Shown here one piece after another: positions 1 through 12,100 of a DNA stretch of 64,000 nucleotides. This DNA is from Marchantia polymorpha subsp. ruderalis (lineage: Eukaryota > Streptophyta > Marchantiopsida > Marchantiales > Marchantiaceae). The notes beneath the pieces were generated by a model, which did no database searches, had not been told where the DNA came from, and saw only the letters and a list, made by a program, of their open reading frames with translations. The translations under genes were made by a program, and so were the position numbers. Each line of letters begins with the position of its first letter. The first letter of the stretch is position 1. Location: NCBI GenBank assembly GCA_037833965.1, contig AP031351.1, positions 12,226,501 through 12,290,500 of the forward strand, read 5' to 3'.

Positions 1-172
1 GTAAAACCGATTAGGTTGAGAGCTTACTCCTTATGTGAAACGGAGATTATGGATTGTTTACGTCGGAGCTGTGCTCCAAAGAAATACCTACTTCTTAAAA
101 TATGTATGAAGATATTTTTTACTAGCTTGGTTTATCCGAAAAACGAAACCACATAAAGTATGCAGCACTAAC

Positions 173-1666
173 CTGAATAGTCAACCGAGTTTTCAACAAC
201 TCCAGTGGGTACATAACCAATGTTGAGCAAACACCTGCAGTAGCACCCGCCACAGGTGCAATTGGAAAAGGAATTTTATCTTTCCCTCCATCCTTTGCAG
301 TCAAATATTTCTTCACCGTGTCATACGCAAAAAGCTGAAATTGGAAACAAATACAAGTTCAGTAAAAGATTCTCATCAAGAGCTAGATAATTTGGTTATT
401 TGGTTATCCCAGCTCATTATTAGCTGGGATTAGTTAGATGGTACGAATTGTATCGGAGGATACAATATCCTATCCTTGTATAAGGTATCAAAACGTAATG
501 AAGATTTGGAGTGAAACACAGTAGGACGTGCCTTGAAATTGAAAACAAACATAGGTTCAGTAAAAGACTATCATCAAGAGTTAGCTGATTTGGCTTGCAA
601 AAGTTGAGCTGGGATTAGTTCGATGCTATGAATTGTATTGGCGGATAGGATATACTTATCAGCCTATAAGGATTCACAACGAAATAAAGATTTGAAGTGA
701 AACACGGTAGGACGTGCCTCGAGATATAAATGAAGGGGACGAAACTCTGACGGTCTGCTCGAATTGGGAACAAACGGAAAGAAGGTAGTCACAAATGCTC
801 AGAAACACCCTGGACAGAATGAAATCATGTAGTAATGACTATGTCCTTCGACGGATCGGCAATAAGAAGATAGCACGGGATGTCGTTACAGTAAGCGACC
901 GGCCAAAACAAAAGAACATTAACTGGATTAATAACAAAACTACAACAATATTCGATATGCCTTCCTTGTGATAACGTTCTAATCTCTCTATCATCATTTC
1001 CTTGACCCGAATATACGTAAATGGATTCAATCTCCGTTTTCGAAAGAAAAGGCTTACGTAGGTTTGGCAAGTACTACAGACAGGTGGAAGCTGAAGAATG
1101 CGCGAATTCAAAACACACACCTCAATAGCTTTGCTTGGGGCGACTCGAATCACGTTAACTCCATTTCCCCTGAAAAGTCCGCGCCAACCCTCCTGCCCCA
1201 CAATATGATTAAAAACTGCCGGTACAGTCTGACCACCACTTCCGACCATCAAATGAGTCCGTATTGTCTCAAGTGGAGCAACGCATGTTCTAGAAAATGC
1301 CCCAGCAATCGCACCGCTTAGTAGCCTCTTCAGATTTGCATTCTTCACCTTCACCCTGACGACAGGCTTAACAATCACCTTCTTAGATTTTTCGGTCACC
1401 TTAAGCTCCTTCTCTTCAAATTCTTGAATCTCTCTTATCTTGTCAACTTGGGGAAAGAGAGTCCTAAACTCAAATTCACTTAAAGGCAACTGATGGACAT
1501 GTCTGCCAGAAAAGTCTAAACTGCGATCTGAAGGCTTGCAAACGAGCGGTGGCAAAGCTGCCACAGTCTCAGCTACCATCCTTTCCCGTTGCCTTTGCAT
1601 CTGACCTGCGCTGGCTACGGCTGCGCGGGAGGTCAAGGTCTCAGCGGCACCCCGAGCCCCAGCCAT
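173..1666 (-). CDS. BT1: BRITTLE-1-like mitochondrial carrier family transporter, first two coding exons (partial)
   Basis: Two exons are visible: 1666-1121 (182 codons) and 334-173 (54 codons), joined by a GT-AG intron at 1120-335. The next intron starts at 172 and the rest of the gene lies beyond the left edge. The ATG at 1666 is directly preceded by an in-frame TGA, so it is the only start in this exon. Two mitochondrial-carrier signatures are present: PLETIR near residue 130 in the first repeat and PLELLKTR near the end of exon 2. The stretches NVIRVAPSKAIE and the join to LFAYDTVKKYL are typical of plant BT1 proteins, which move adenine nucleotides or ADP-glucose across plastid or mitochondrial inner membranes. 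Substrate and location cannot be read here. Exon 2 ends after RLTIQ at a GTTAGT donor. Family assignment is firm; orthology to BT1 rather than a close paralogue is likely. Confidence 0.9.
336..723. repeat. Tandem duplication inside BT1-like intron 1
   Basis: Two diverged direct copies of about 190-200 bp lie next to each other, roughly 336-534 and 535-723. Shared landmarks are the GAAACAAA-like start, TTCAGTAAAAGA, ATCATCAAGAG, GAGCTGGGATTAGTT or a close variant, AAGATTTG(G/A)AGTGAAACAC and TAGGACGTGCCT. The copy nearest exon 2 contains the functional acceptor; the second copy carries its duplicated counterpart. Confidence 0.8.
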
Positions 1667-2866
1667 TCACAACCTCTATGTGTCTTTCCACGCAAATCGT
1701 TTGGCTGACCAGAATCACAAGGTTCAGCAAGGTTGCGTCGGGTAGAATTTGCGAACTCCCTGCGGAGTGAGTATCTCCTTCAAACTCCGCGTGGAAGCAC
1801 AATTCGGAAGGAGAAGAAGCAATTTCAGTTGAGAAGCTGACAAGCCGAAGGTGGTAAACCGCCAAAGTATTCAGCTAGCCAGGCCGAATCTGACTCCGTC
1901 CCTCCTCATTGTTGTTCAAGGACCGAGAGATCTCATGACTCAATTGTGATCTTTTTTGCCCCCAGTGCGAGGCGGCCATCAACTTCCGGAGGCCACTTCC
2001 AACGCTTGAGCAGAGATGATTCCACTTCCCACGCAGAACGCGAAGTGGCAACAGAGACAGACGAGACGAGAGCAAGCGCGCGTGGCGAGCGCGGAAAAGG
2101 AAGAAGAAGCCGACCTCGGTGGGATTCCTCGTCTCGGCTCGCGAGGTCGAGACTTCCAAATCGGAATGCACCAACGAGGAGTCAGGAGCCGTGTGCGAAA
2201 CACGCAGGGACGCGAGAGAAAAGGGACGAGGAAGGATGAGACAGATCGACTAGTGGATCAGGAGATGTCAGAGAAAAGGATGACTCTCCCGTTGGTAGAG
2301 CTGCTCTGCGGATGGCAGGATGGGAAGTTGGCAGCTCTCAGTCTCTCTCACTCACGAGGCGTGAGCGCCACTGCGAGTAGAGGAGGCTCCCTGAGGTTGG
2401 AGAGTGAGCGGAGGCTCCACTTCTACCGCCTTGCGACACACCGAGCAGACCACATATGCTCAGACCTCCGCGCTCAGCGCCAAACCTCGCGAAACAGGTG
2501 GGGACAAGATCGCGCAGCATCACTGATCTCGCAACAAGCCCAGTTCAGCTTCGCAGCGAACCACGCCCGAGATAGCTTTCCCCAGCACCATCTGCCAAAT
2601 CGATTCGCGCTGGATTAGCACGGGCCTGTGGATGTCGCTCATTGGCAATCGGATTAATGGTGCAATCCGTGGTAGCCAGCAGGCCCGCTATCGACCTCAA
2701 TGCTACGCCTCCCTCCCTCCCTCCCTCGTTGTCGTTCCGAGCTTTGCATCTTTGACGTGGCCTGGCCTCCATCGCCATTTTCAACCCTAATCGTAACCCA
2801 ACCCAACCCGTATTTCGTCGGACCACGGTCGCAGTGACCCGCTAGGCCTCGAGAGCCACCGGATCC
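1667..2866. other. GC-rich leader/promoter region upstream of the BT1-like gene
   Basis: No gene is supported here. The stretch is clearly richer in G+C and CpG than the DNA on either side and probably holds the 5' leader and promoter of the minus-strand carrier gene. It contains a CCTC/CCCT tract at about 2706-2728. Several overlapping open frames on both strands, up to 200 codons, look like by-products of high G+C rather than proteins: they mirror each other and show no recognisable motif. Confidence 0.45.
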
Positions 2867-5800
2867 ATGGATTCGACGCTCGAGATCTCTCGCGTTTACC
2901 TGCCTACTGCACAGTTCTTACCTTTCTATTGGAAAGTGTGTGAATGTTCCTCCGGTGCTCTGGAATATTATTTCTGCATCGACCTTCTCCCCACACATGT
3001 CTCTATCGCTCGCAAGACATTATCACCCTATAAATTAACCGAAATTGGAGAGAGACAGTTGTCCGATCTCGTGCAAATCTAGACTCATTTCTTCTTTCAC
3101 GCTTTCACGTTTGCTTTCACGTTTACTTTCGTGAACGATACTCCAGAAAAAACCAACGCAATGCATTACACTTTATCCTCCAGAACAGACGGTAATGTTA
3201 AGGACCTTTGACATTACGATGCCCTTGATTTTCGCTCATAGGCCCTGCCCGCCCTTGATATCCAGAAGGATATAGAAAACATTTCATTGAGCTCAAAAAT
3301 GTTTGTGCTCTCCTCTGGCTCGAGTCCCATGATTTTTGGTGTAAGGTAGTGCAGTTCGAGAAATGCAAGGACTAAGATTTTCTTCTCTGATGTCTTCGAC
3401 GCCTCAAGGGTATAGCAAAGATGATGGACTCTTCGAAGGACAGTATAATGACAGTGTAGACTGTAATCTGAACAGTTGTGAAGAACTTCATATCAGCTCC
3501 ATTGAAGCTCCCATGTTCGCGTTTGACTTATTACGGGACTGGCTTAATTTTTTGGCTTCATCTGGTCTACCAAACATTGAAGGTATGCGAGCATCTGCTG
3601 CGAAGCGGAGCGTCGGTCTCCACCTGCTCTTCAGCATCTCGGACTTTGGCAGTAGAATGTCCCTCGGAACTCTAGTTTTCCTCTGACCGCGCTTGCATCT
3701 TGCTGATATTGTGCGATTTTTTGTTCGTGATCCTCAAGGAGAATCGCATTGCATGCCATTCCGTCATCAGCCTGAGTTGGTAGCGCTATGCGATGGTTGA
3801 GGTTCGAAGTTCCCTGTACTGTCGGCTGTGAAACGAACTTTCTCCGAAAGAACAGGGGTCAAACTGTCCCAAAGAATTCTTCCTAATTACACTCCAAAAT
3901 TCGTGAACAGCTTAAAATGTCCGGACCCTCAGGCACCCCGAAGCACATCAAGTCGGTCCTAATCTACTTTTGTGTATTAGATGCTGACGGAGAACTTTCC
4001 CGTTGATTCCGGTGGCTTACAAAACCGCAAAACAATAATAAAAGCAAGCTAGATCCGACATCCTAATTTCAAGATAAGACAAGTAAATAGAGGATAATAC
4101 GAGGATTTGTAACTACGGTATCCGACTTACTGCGTAATCCCGCATCCATAAACTTCAGCGGAAGAAAAGGCGAGAGGTCGAGCCAGTAGTGACCGTGAAT
4201 CCAGTCAAGGTTTTCCCACAGATGGAACTCACCACGTAGGATTTGTACTGCGGAGGACTGCCTCTCCACTGTCCACACTTACTAACCGCGACTCGGGACC
4301 TTACACGACTCGGGTTCGCCACAATCCGCGGTTGCGTCCCTGCTGGAAAGAGTCTTCTTCTTCCACGTGTCACGCCCAGGGCAGAATAAAAATCCAAACC
4401 GGCAATCCAGGGGAGCATAGCCACCAAAACACACTCCAGCTTTGTCGTCGTGGAAACCTTTTCTTGGATCCTACTCATCCCCACGGCCTCTCAATAAATG
4501 GGATTAATCTGGTACTGGTGGTCTTCCTTCACTCCATGTTTTCCTGCATTGGTGCGTAAACTCAGTTTACTAAACTGTCGTGAGTCGTAGACTTTCCTCA
4601 TCTCCTGCACTTGGTCTCGGTCTCAAGAGAGGCTTTAGAGGTCTCAGGTTTTTTTTGTCAGGCATCGGATCTGCTCTACCCACACGTTTGTGGCGTTAAT
4701 TCAGTCCCTGATGACACGATTCACAACTCTGGACTATGTTCTCTCCCGCCTTTATCACCACATATCTTGCTTACACCATATAGTAGAAATGCAAATTATA
4801 TGTTCCGAGATCGCTCTTGACGGATCAAGGACTTTCTACAAGTTCTCGACCTCAGGACGAAAATCCGTGTGTATGAACTCTTCTATCAGGTGCACATTTT
4901 CTTCAATTTACGGTATTTTTCCAGGACTCAAAGTCTTCGCTTTTTGAAGTGTTATGACTGAAATGAAGAGAAGTGCATTTTACATTTCAAAAAACATCTC
5001 AAGTGAAGCGCTTACACAAGTTAGCAATAAAATAGCTACTGGAGCGAAGGGTAGTTGCATATGTCCGGCACTTGTCCATTCCCATAAGTCTCTAGACTTT
5101 GGCATCCTGAAATTCCCCTTTGAGAAAAGAAAAACCAGTAATTAGAAAACTAACATCTTACCGGCATCACGAAGGGAGTGGTTGTCTGAATAGTTCAGTG
5201 CTGATGATTTGCCCGCATATATTTTGATATGTGGCTCAAGGAAAATGATTCCATGTGCATTTTTCTTAGAAAATATCAAAACGAATTGAAACGTACAATA
5301 GATATTTATCGCACGATCGTCGGCATGGAATATCACTTCACGTATAATCAAACTCTTGATAAATAGAGATCTTCTTTTATCTTGACTTTCGGTTAGAAAC
5401 ACGATGGACTTAATATCATGTACTACTTGATATTATCTGTGTACGACTTATCCCTTCCTCATAGTTATTTTACTTTGAAGACAATAATAACATCCTACGA
5501 GTATATGCTTTCAAGCATCTGGGCTGAGCATGCCTCCCACATGAGAGATAAATATGTGCACATGAACAACATCAATATCACCTAAATTTTGCACATGCTT
5601 TAGCACCGGTATTCTACATGGTTCTGTAATAAATCTTAATGTAGACTTCCCTCCACTACCTCTTGAAATTCATATCTCCACTCATTGTCTTTTTTTGCAG
5701 CAGCTGATATATTAACACGGGCCCCATTTGTAGATTTTCAATCCCTTACAAGTTCGAAAAAAGTTCATTCTTTCCCCACCTTTATCAGCCATGTTTTTTT

Positions 5801-6540
5801 CCATGAGGCCCTAGTTCCCTGAAATTTATCTAGGGCGTGTAGTGTCTCGAGTGATTCCATGTAGTCAACCACCTTCACTCGCATCATTTTGATGATAAAT
5901 TATGCGGTATATTCAACATCAATCCTGGTGATAGATAGGCTGATGTAAACATATGGCAAGTATATGATCCCCTGCTACACTCACTGGACATGGTTTTGTA
6001 GGTCGTGGCATCTAAGCTCAATCATCTCACTCGTCTCGGTTACAAGAGTATGCAATTGTGGCCAGGAAGGTTCAGACGGACGCTTTATTGATAGGGGACC
6101 CTTTATTCATGGGATCAGATTCAGAAGTGGTGAGAAACGAGTCAATGGAGACCTGAGCATATGCTGTGAACGGATTAGAGGCAAAAGATTCTACTTATAT
6201 GTGGCGACATAAGTTGTCTGGATATACATAGATGTCATATGTGGATGTTCGACTTTTGGTCTAGTCAGGTGCTGGTTGTACATGAAGACATGAGTATCTA
6301 GTGTATGGTCCACAGTTCATTCTCGTTTCAGTTGTCGAGCTTTTTCTAATATCTTTCCTATCTTGTTAGCTCTACTTTTCTTTCCCTTTTCACTTTTTAA
6401 GAGAATTTTACACTTGTACTTGCGTGTTTCTTGACTTCGGCCTCTATTTATTCGCAATCTGGAAGTAGATAGTAGCCTAGAAGAGAGATGCTAGCGGTGT
6501 CCTGAAATAGGTTATCAACTCTCAATAAATGTCTGCTGCC
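2867..6540. other. Intergenic DNA of ordinary composition, no gene recognised
   Basis: Only short open frames (60-109 codons) on both strands, none with a recognisable domain. The ATG at 2867 opens 71 codons with a reasonable start context just outside the GC-rich carrier promoter, so a divergent transcript is possible but unsupported. I see no LTR, inverted repeat or RNA gene in this stretch. Confidence 0.4.
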
Positions 6541-9277
6541 ACAAACGAAATGAAGTATTCTTATGACACGATTTTCTTAATTCGATGCGAAAGTAAAGCA
6601 CTCATATGTTTATGTATTCAAAATATCAAAAAAAAATATTAAAGGGGTTCTTATTTTTAAAAATAATATTCACGCTTCTTAAGATATTGAGAATTTTATA
6701 TTACAGGTATATAGTACACAATGATTCACATGAGAGTAAACAAAATTAGTATAATCTTCACCACTATCAGAAAATTCCTATTTTTGAAGTAATAACAAAG
6801 TGAACTTTTCTATGAATTCCCCCTTTATTCAAGCTTTGATGAGTATAACCTCAATAAAATATATGGTATATCTATGAAAATCAATCTAACTTTCTTTAAG
6901 AAATAAGATCAAACAATAATCAAGTCATAATCAATGACCGATAACACATGATATAAAAAATCATAATCCAAAATCTATTACATTGAAACGTGATTAGTAT
7001 TAAGATATCAATACATAATTATTACACAGCTTGATGCATTGATTTGCAGTTCAAGTCAAAGATAAATTTATATCAAGGTATGAAGTAGAATCAAATAGCA
7101 AAACAAAGACATCATTTTACACGATGATGATAACCAGTCAAAGATAAAGAAATCATCATTATTGAAGAAAATAGTATGAGAATGATTTACTCACATGATC
7201 ATCACACTACTTTAACTATCTTCATCCTTATTCTGTTAGTATTAAACAAATAAACATAATTTTATGTTAAATTATGAATTTCTTTGCATGAAAGACTTTC
7301 ATTCAAAGATGATGGATCTATGTGGAGATTATTAGTGTCATGCAGATTGCGTAATCAATTGATCATTGAACTATGGAACTTTACACTTGAAAAGATCAAT
7401 CACTTGCTTAAGAAACAACTATTGCCTCTATTAAGTCATGAAATAAGACATATATTTATTTTGATAAACTACTAGACAATAAGTATGCGCAAATTGGCAA
7501 CTCAAGGGAAGCAAATATAGAAAAATCTATATTAGATCTTTCCTGTCATTGATATCCAAAAAGCAGAAGTATTTTGTAAATTCCTAAAAAAACATGTAAA
7601 CCGTATATATTATTTGATATCTTTAAATTTTCATGCAATTTTCTAGGATATGTATTTTATGTTGATATTTATCACTCCAAATGCTTGTGGAGGCAATTTA
7701 GCAATATATTTTAGTATTAAAAAAAAAATTTGTTTGATCATATGAGGCTATGTTTACAACGATAGTCTTTGACATGACCGATCATTCAAAAGTTTTAGTT
7801 CTTAACATGTTTTTCCATCATTCTGTTTTGCATCAACAATCTTTAAAATAATCAGTTTGAAATTTTTTTTATCAAATTTCATCTCAAGTCAAAATTATAA
7901 TTGGAAATTTCAAAAAGTAATTTGTCAAAAAATTCATGATTATTCAATAAAGATAAATTAAAATAAATTTAAAAAATTTTTACTATCAAAATTGAATATA
8001 TATTTACTCGTTTTTTTTAAAAAAATATTTATTTAATTATACTCTCTGCGTCAATAAAAGTGATGGTTCTGTTGGCCATACCTTTAAATACAAAATTTTG
8101 TATTGAATGTCAAAATATTTTAGGTTGATGTCTACAACTTTCAAACCATTGCTCAATCAACACTACACATGTACATAATCAAATTATCTGATACGGTTTT
8201 CTTCACTGATTATCTTACTTATGACCACATTTTTCATGTTTTATGATGTCACTTGCCGTCAATCGTTGAATCAAAAAGTATGACTATCTAAAATCTTGAA
8301 GCCAGCTGTTTTTTTTAACCTAGTCGTTCATTGCTTAATTTAAAAACTTAAAGTTAATAATTTTCAATGCGAATGAATCTCACCGTAAATACGGATTTTT
8401 ACGCCGCTTTTTGTGAAAATGTATTGCCAACCGTTGAATATTTTGTCGTGCCACATGTCAAATCATCTTCTCTGGCAACTATATCTTATATATATTATCA
8501 GATTGCAAATTTTGTGTGAACAAAGATATATCCTGTAATTTAATTAAAAAATCTTATACTTAAATTTTGTTGATATGTAAACTAAAGTAATGTTTATTTT
8601 AAATAATTAAAAAGGTTATTTTTTTAATGAAAAGATATAAGCGATAAGCCTGACGTTACTTGTTGCAAGAAACTGAAGAATTCCAAGTAAATCCAAGACA
8701 ATTGATCCAAGTCAAATACTAAAAATAGATTTCAGTCTCTCTATTAAGTCTCCATGTTTAGTTTGTTTGTTCATTGAAAAGTATTTCAGTAGTTATTTTT
8801 GAATGTTGCGACAACAAAAGTATTATGGAAATTTGATTATTATCGTAAAATAAGACATATATAGACAAATTGATCACAAAAGAATGGCATCTTCAAGATC
8901 ATGCCAGTATTTTGCCGATCCAATTAACTTAAAGATAAGCAAGGCATGCAAGTAGAGAAACAAACTTGAATAATACTTAGCGCATCAAACTTTTCCATTG
9001 AATAGAATGCATACTTTATTCTTTGTACAAAGAATGCATTAAGCACTTTGTTCAATAATCCTTGTTGAGTAAAAAAATTCTGATAAGTCAATTAAGCAAT
9101 ATATTAAATGTCCATTTATAAGAAGACTTGACTTATGAAAACAATACCATAAAACAATTAAGTATTAATTTCATATATTTATCAATATTTCAACGTCATG
9201 ATGTAGTAATAAACATTTGAATGTTAAATAAAACCATGCTCTTAATATTGTATGCATCTTCTTCCGATTGCAATGCT

Positions 9278-9295
9278 TAAATAAATAAATAAATA

Positions 9296-9334
<39 letters not shown>

Positions 9335-9335
9335 T
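9278..9335. repeat. Microsatellite (TAAA)n followed by (TA)n
   Basis: Directly visible short-period array inside AT-rich block 1: about five TAAA units and then a long alternating TA run. Confidence 0.95.
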
Positions 9336-11189
9336 CTAAGATTTTGAAAAAAACTTGAAAATATACTCTTGTTATGTATTAAACTTGCGATTAGTACACA
9401 GTCCAATAACATATCTAGAATAAGATATATTTTTAAGAGTAAGCATAACAACCCAAAAATTAACATTAATATTTTTTTGACATTATATACATTATTCTAT
9501 CAAAGATTATTAATAATTCACATATCATGACAAGATCAGTGAATTTGTATGTTTTTGACTTAGAAGATTGTGATATTAATCAAAGATATATGCAATAAAT
9601 TGCAATAAGTAGAATTAATTATTGAAACAGATGAATCACAATATTTTTCTAATATGCATTGCAAGAAAATAAAATTAGAAAAAACATGATTTTTTTCATC
9701 TAACAAGCGAAATGAATCTTGATGTTACACTCTAGTATTTTCAGAACTAGCTCAAAAAGATTGTCAATGAAGTTTTGAAGATTTCTCAAAATCTTCAATA
9801 AGTAAATATTAAATACTTCATGAAGTAGTAAAGAAGTGAAGTATTTGTTCAAAAGAACAAAGTGTTTTTTTCAATCCCAAAATTTATTTTTAATTGTTAT
9901 GTGACATAGATCCAATAGAAAATCTTAAAGTTACTAGATATGCAAGCAACATTAAAAGTACTGTTAATGGAAGTAATTTATGGTTAAAATAATTCACCAA
10001 CTGTTAGAAAATCTGACAAATATAGCATTGATAATATCAACAATCACTGTCATATGATCTTGTTACTAATTTGGTAGTAATATGGTATATGAAATCTAGT
10101 CATATATTAGATTTAGTATAAGAACAATAAAAAATAAAGTACCACATGAAATATCTAACAAAATCTCGGTCAGAAATATAATTTAAATTCTCTTTTATTC
10201 AATACCACATTCATAATTTCAATTATCTCCGATGGAAAATTTCTATCAAAAATAATCTTCAAATGTGAAAAATGGATACATTGATATTTGAATTGTTGAT
10301 TTTTAAAAGAGCTAGAAGACCATGTATCTAATTTTCATATTTAAATATATTGAGCTTTTATCTAATTTTCATCATTTACATTTAAAATTTTGAATTTTTA
10401 AAATATATATGAATGATTGCACCTTAAATCTATATATTGTGAGGAAAGAAAATGTGATATGTATGTGTTGTTCATATCAAATGAAAATAAGGATGCAAAA
10501 TTTATGGATGCAAAATTTAAAATTTTATTAGAAGTATTGCTAGATGTAAGAGTAACTTGCATTTGTAGATAGTCATGAATAAGTTAAACTATGTTATTTG
10601 AAGTGATTATCACTTTGATCACATTTTGAAACATTAAGATAGACTCGAAATAAAATTTACCATGTTTACTTAAAGAAATAAGTTTGTAATATTTTAAAAT
10701 CTAGTTCAAAATTGATTTCAATTATTATATTTCAAATTATAAACCAAAAAAATAAGAGCTTCAATTGATTAAACTATGAATTTTCAACAGTAAAATTAAT
10801 TTGCATTAAATATGATCTGAAAATTCATTTTAAATATTCCAATTAATTTGTCTCAAAAATATTTTAAAAATACGCATATATAAATAAAAAATAATTATCC
10901 ATAAAATATAAAGCAGAATTCATTTGGTAACACACCTAAAGTTATTTCATATTTCAAAACCGCTTTGAGTTGATTCAAATTATGAAGTTGACGTCATTTT
11001 AAGATCAAGATCATTCTTCAAAATTTCAATAATAAAACACTAACATAACATGAAAACGCTCTTGAAATAGAATCCAACTTTTTAAAAAAAATGAAATACT
11101 TCATCATTATTTGGATGAATTTACTCAAGTTTATTTAAATTTTAATTCGTGTTTAATTCAATCTATAGAGTTTTAAAAAGAAAATGACA

Positions 11190-11465
11190 TGATGGGATCC
11201 CCGGAAACTAAAACACTTAGGACCCAACAGGTTTCATTGTACCCAATGGGACCCATCGACGGCCTTGAGCCCTAATGTTCTATCGAGTATAACATGAAGT
11301 CACGGGCAAGACCATATCCGGAATAATTTAGACTCATGGTACTCTGGCCGACAGTGGCGGACACTACCCACTCTATAGAGCAAATCAGTAGGTTATAAGA
11401 ACATAGGTTACGGTGGCCGATGAATGGGGTCCCTTCAAGACCTATTAAGTTTCCAAGGGTTCACA
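11190..11465. other. Less AT-rich island inside AT-rich block 1, origin unknown
   Basis: About 275 bp rich in GGGACCC, CCGGAAACT and GGCCGA words, bounded on both sides by AT-rich DNA. The left edge (CCCCGGAAACTAA) and the reverse complement of the right edge (CCCTTGGAAACTTAA) are similar, suggesting short imperfect terminal inverted repeats. I could not find a clean target duplication, and no coding frame is present. Confidence 0.4.
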
Positions 11466-12100
11466 TAAAGTAATTTACTCAAATTTAAATTGTATGATAA
11501 TCATGTCACACAACTTATATCTATATCGGATTTGAAATAAAAATCTTCACTTTAAAGTGTAATTATCTTAGGTTTAGACTAACTGAAATCATACAAAAAA
11601 TAATATTTCAGTATCACTTAACAATTTATCAAAAAATTTCCATTCAATTTACAAATCTCAAGATATAAATAAGGGACATATGGAAATAGAACTTCAGTTA
11701 ACGAGCTCAAGTATTCCTACAAAATGGACTAGTTTTTAAAAAATAATTTAGAGCAGGAGGAATAGAGACGAGATTTAATAAAAATGTGGAGCAGGATTGC
11801 AATGTCACTCTGTATGTGCACGACTAATAATGCGTTTTGAATTCTCTCAAATAGATAGGTGATAAACTCATTTTACATATCACCTGTTCGTAGAAGATAT
11901 GTCATCAGATACCAAATTTCCGATCGTTACTTAGTCTTAAACTTTGAAAATAAAATCAGAATGAAATTCATATCATGGTGCACATTTGCATAACTTGCAT
12001 TGTAAAAGAATGAAAATTGATTTTGGTTGTTATCAATGGTAAATAAGGTTATTGTGGAGGGTGTGTTTATAGTTCCAAAACGATGAGTGCATCAGTTCAT

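Larger units (their letters stand above)
6541..12100. other. AT-rich gene-free block 1
   Basis: By eye the sequence becomes strongly A+T-rich, with long A and T runs, and stays so to about 12.1 kb, interrupted by one less AT-rich island at about 11190-11465. No open frame has a recognisable domain and there are no RNA-gene motifs. Composition returns gradually to normal between 12.1 and 13.6 kb. Confidence 0.7.

Noticed and set aside
839-1120. Extension of the BT1-like exon 1 frame past 1121
   Set aside because: The carrier homology stops exactly at a GTGTGT donor and resumes at 334 after a CAG acceptor, so the extra codons are intron.
2016-2618. 200-codon plus-strand frame upstream of the carrier gene
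   Set aside because: Arg/Ser-rich product of CpG-rich DNA with open frames on both strands; probably the leader/promoter of the carrier gene.
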